The translations under genes were made by a program, and so were the position numbers. This document shows positions 60,175 through 64,000 of a DNA stretch of 64,000 bases, in pieces. Position 1 is the first letter of the stretch. The number at the start of each line of letters is the position of its first letter. Origin of the DNA: Trema orientale. Taxonomy: Eukaryota; Streptophyta; Magnoliopsida; Rosales; Cannabaceae. The stretch covers positions 2,160,875-2,224,874 of the forward strand of contig JXTC01000008.1 of NCBI GenBank assembly GCA_002914845.1. The letters are read 5' to 3'. The notes below the pieces were generated by a model. That model worked only from the letters and a program-made list of their open reading frames with translations, did not search any database and was not told the DNA's origin.

Positions 60175-60426
60175 AAGTTCTAAACTTATCCCTAATTTTC
60201 CCTAGTTGGTTTACCTACTAAAGGTGTATTCTGGTACAAAATCAGTATATTTCTAAACATATTATTTAATTATTAAATGACAGCTCGAATTTTAGTTCTA
60301 AAGTTCTAAACTTGTCCCTAATTTTCCCTAGTTGGTTTACCTACTAAAGGTGTATTCTGGTACAAAATCAGTATATTTCTAAACATATTATTTAATTGTT
60401 AAATGACAACTCGAATTTTAGAACTA
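60175..60426. repeat. 126-bp tandem duplication
   Basis: Units 60175-60300 and 60301-60426 (AAGTTCTAAACTT.TCCCTA...) differ at only about four positions. Confidence 0.93.
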
Positions 60427-60779
60427 TTACCTATAAAACAACACTCTATAAATTGGGTTGACATGGTATGCTCCATTTTAGACCTAAAAATCAGTAAATG
60501 GCTCCAAATTAAAACTTACAAAAAAGTAGCCCAACATTATAGCTAAATGGCGTTGAAAATATATGTCCAAATACCAAAATACACACTAAATTTGAATCCC
60601 AAATATACATGTCAATATATAGATTTACCATTAGAATCTGAGGAAATTTGATTTTTTATGGTATTTTTTCAAAAAAATTGAAAAATCTCGGAATTTGAAA
60701 TTATTCTGAAAAATTCCAGATTTAATTACAAAAATACAACTTTTAAAAGTATTTATAAAAATACCACTTTTTATTAATT

Positions 60780-60890
60780 TATGAGATACTTAAGGTAACT
60801 AGTTGAGTTACCTGAGGTAACTTAAACAGTTAATTCAAGTAACTGGATTGGTTACTTTAAGTAACCTAACTGGTTACCTCGAGTATCATT
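60780..60890. repeat. GGTAAC/GTTACC palindromic repeat cluster
   Basis: Tightly packed self-complementary words ('ggtaactagttgagttacc', 'gaggtaactt', 'ggttactttaagtaacc', 'ggttacctc') echo the cluster at 37760-38140. Confidence 0.5.
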
Positions 60891-61094
60891 GAAAAGTACC
60901 AATTTAAAGAAAAAAGATATTTTTCTAAATATTTTTTAAAAGTGTTATTTTTCTAATAATACTTTTAAAAAGTGATATTTTTCTAAATCAATCCAGAATT
61001 TTTCAAAAAAATCAGTCAATCCAGAATTTTTCAATTTTTGGTAACTTGGGCCTAGAATTTTGTAAATAGCCCTTGGAATCTAGTATAATAAAAG

Positions 61095-61465
61095 GGAAAA
61101 GTTCATAAATACCTGTTTTAAAATTATATTTTTATAAATACTTATTTTTTATTTCATAAATACCCTTTTTATACATTTTTTTTTTAGAAATATAGACCAC
61201 CACTATTTTATACATGAAATATATACCACGATATATATTTCATGAATAAAGTTTACACTAAAAATTGGCACATATTTTAAAATGTGTACCGTTCATATTT
61301 TACACATGAAATGTGTACCTCATAGATAAAATTTACATTGTAAATGTGGACTAATCATATTTTTTATACGAAATGTGGACCATAAAAATGGGTACTTTTG
61401 AAAGAAATTTTAAAAACGGGTATTTTTGAAATAAGTTTTAAAAAAAAGGGTATTAGGTGTAATTT
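61095..61465. mobile_element. MITE-like repeat, family copy 2 (partner at 102-489)
   Basis: Shares with the first block the start GGGAAAA.TT.ATAAATAC, the internal 'tttcatgaa' / 'catgaaatgtgtacc' words, 'ccataaaaat.ggtac' near the end, and a terminal 'aattttc' on the same strand. Non-coding. Confidence 0.4.
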
Positions 61466-64000
61466 TCACACAATAAAACTGATATATCATCAGATATACA
61501 ATGTCAATATATATATATATATACACATATATACGTATACCAATGGAACAAAAATCAATGTGCAAAATCATGAGATCAGATAATAAAAGTAGCTAGAATC
61601 TGATACAATATAATTTGTATATTTTTGAATATATCATGCTGATATATAGTACAAAAAATAAATGTACCAATATTTAAAAAATAAAATAGAACTTTTTTTT
61701 CAACACAAATATGTTATTATAATGCAAAAAAAAAAAAAAAAAAACTTTACAATAATAGTTTGAATTAGAAGAGAAAAGTCTTCTAATTAATAAGCTAATT
61801 CTCCACTCCTAAAGCTATCTTAGCCATTTACAAATAAACAAATTGACTACGATGCAAGGAAAAAAGAAAAAAAAAAAAAAGCTAAATGCATTCAACAATA
61901 AATAAACTATCAATGCACCTGACTCCATAATTGGAGATTTTCGGTCAACATCCCCTTACCGATAGAATTACCAACCATCATGCAGCTAGTAGGCTTATGA
62001 ACTCGCTATGATCATCATTCTTGAAATGCTTATTGTTGGCACATGTGTCCTTTGCTTACCATGTATATGTAAGCTATAGTACCCTACTGAAGGGGGACCT
62101 ACCAATCTCCCTTATTCGGTCTTCATAATTAGTTGTTTTATTATACATTTAATTTTCTCTTCTCATATCATTATGTCGTGATAAAAAAATAAAGATTTAA
62201 ATTTATAATAAGATAGATATAGAAAATCAGACAAAATAAATGATGTTCCTTTGGCCTTATGATTTGAGAAAAATCATAAACAAAAAGGCTACAATAGCTG
62301 TTGGAAAAAGAAAACAGTAAAAAAAACTAGTTAGTGTATAAAGAAAGATTTACCCAAAACAAAATAGTAGACTCTAAAATAAAGAAAATGAATTCAAAAT
62401 TAAATTATTAACGTGGGTAAAAAAAATAGAATGAAACGAAGAAAAGTTGATAATCTTATTAGGAAAAAAAGGAACATAATACTAAGGAGTTGACACTAAA
62501 TCTAAAACATAACAAATGTGATAAAATTGTCTTGTCATAATGAATATTTTCAAGTGAATGTAAATTATTCCATGGTTAAACATTCTATTTCAAAGTAAAT
62601 AATATAAATTATTCCTCCCAAATTTATTAATAGAAGAAATTAGCTTATTTCCACAACACCAACAATATTAATAATTAAAAGCAAAATATGAAAGGGTCCA
62701 ATGGTTTGAGATTTTAAAAAATCATATGCGATTGTTACGGAACCGTTAATGGCAGCAAGTAACCCATTTTTTTTATATAGTTTATTGATCAAAATTTTAT
62801 CTGTATCAAGAAAGAGAAATTTAGTAGTCGAGGATAAATCCAGTAAGTAGATAAAAGCCAGAAGAATATTCAGTATATACCAATTTAAAATTTTATACTA
62901 AGTTTCTTAGATTTTATACCAGATAAACTCCTTTAGAATATATGTATATATTCTAACTGTATATCTTTTAAAAATGGTACAATAACGAAGTTAATAAATA
63001 GAGAGCAGAAGTTGGAGAAAGAAAACGATTTTTGAAATGAATGGTATCAACCACCACATTTGGAGGAATTATTAGAAGTTAATCTAGTTCTGAATGCAAT
63101 TTATAACTCGTTTTTTCAAATTATGATTATGAGGTGATCATTTTTTTTTTTTGGAAAACTTGTGAGGTCATTTATTTAATTATTTATTACTATAGTATCA
63201 CATATATATAAAACTTTTAGTGTTATGGATATTACGATTGTGGTTGTAGTTATATTTGGTGATAAGGCATTTTGAAGAGGATGGGAGATTTTGTGGAGAA
63301 GAATCTGGGTAGTTAATTTTCAAAATTCAAATTGATAAAGGAGTTGTAAATGTGCAAAATAGTCCCCTTTTTTGTTTGTTTTTTTAAAAGGAAAAATAAA
63401 TCGGTCATTAATTATTATTATCTTTTTAAATCATGAATTATTATTTTAACATAAGTATAGGCTTTAATTTTTGAAAATAAAAGATAAATTATTACTACAA
63501 TAAAGTTATTAAATTACAGTCAACGTCGTCTATTTTACAATAACTAAGGAAGTAAAATCAGGTGAGTTTTTCTTCTTTTTTTTTTGAGTGAATTATGTGA
63601 GTTATTATTACTATTATTATTTTGATTATTGTTATATTATTATTATTGTAATTATTAATGGAATTTATTAATATGAGTAAGATTATTATTGATATATATA
63701 TATATTATTTGTATTAATTAGGTTAAAAGAGTGTGTTATTAAAATTAGAAACAAAATATGTATCTATTGTTTTAATTGATTAATTTGGAAAACTTAACCA
63801 CACAAAAATAAATAAATTGCACAAATATAACCAAAAAAAAAAATATCTTGAAAGGCTTTTTTAAAAAGCAAGATATAATTTCCTTCGGTCAATTTGTAAG
63901 ATTACATTTGTTTCAATGACGCAATGATTGTTTTAATATGAAAATCAGATATATTCTCAAACTAAAGAAATTAAAGGAGGGAAGATTGATTGATGCGGTA
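61466..64000. other. AT-rich right end of the window; no gene seen
   Basis: ATATAT and poly-A tracts dominate. A slightly more complex patch at about 61920-62120 has no open frame or RNA feature that I recognise. Confidence 0.4.

Noticed and set aside
1..64000. CRISPR array, bacterial operon, prophage or organellar insertion
   Set aside because: No regularly spaced repeats, no operon-like coding density and no chloroplast or mitochondrial gene sequence were seen; all content fits a plant nuclear genome.

Overview
The window is nuclear DNA of a flowering plant, almost certainly a core eudicot. The evidence is spliced plant genes with GT-AG introns, plant-only families (PPR, type I MADS, REM/B3, FBA F-box, pollen-type polygalacturonase), very AT-rich spacers, and many degraded plant transposons with recognisable target-site duplications (TSDs). 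The species cannot be fixed from sequence alone. Two N positions (37165, 44207) show this is a draft assembly.

Layout. 0-10 kb is gene-rich: a REV7/MAD2L2-like HORMA gene (+, 1269-3945) ends tail-to-tail with an intronless type I MADS gene (-, 4631-5137), followed by an intronless PLS-class PPR gene (+, 7668-10121). 11-13 kb holds a dead two-domain B3 (REM) gene split by a solo LTR. 13.6-24.5 kb is a transposon and segmental-duplication field: an F-box C-terminal fragment, a MULE-type MITE, a SINE, a hAT element, a Harbinger-like element with ORF1 remains, and a CACTA TNP2 relic. 25.2-27.2 kb is an intact two-exon pollen-type polygalacturonase gene (-). 28-40 kb is repeat-rich: a second copy of the 15-17 kb duplicated block, a Copia-type LTR and several MITE-like elements. 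40.4-43.1 kb is a near full-length but broken F-box gene (-) with a retrotransposon fragment in its 3' flank. 44.2-47.2 kb is the single-exon ribosome-maturation GTPase EFL1, with a one-N gap hiding its P-loop. 49.4-52.1 kb is a three-exon Golgi-type glycosyltransferase gene (-). 52.2-64 kb has no gene I can support: MITE pairs, Athila-like LTRs, a tRNA-derived SINE, tandem duplications and a CACTA-like terminus.

The intact genes are ordinary housekeeping or developmental genes with no shared pathway visible (translesion repair/spindle, transcription, organelle RNA processing, cell wall, 60S maturation, glycosylation). I found no new multi-gene system. The most informative signals are structural: the hidden EFL1 P-loop, the reading-frame break in REV7, a mosaic segmental duplication whose copies carry reciprocal transposon insertions with matching empty sites, and a retrotransposon fragment bracketed by duplicated flanks.
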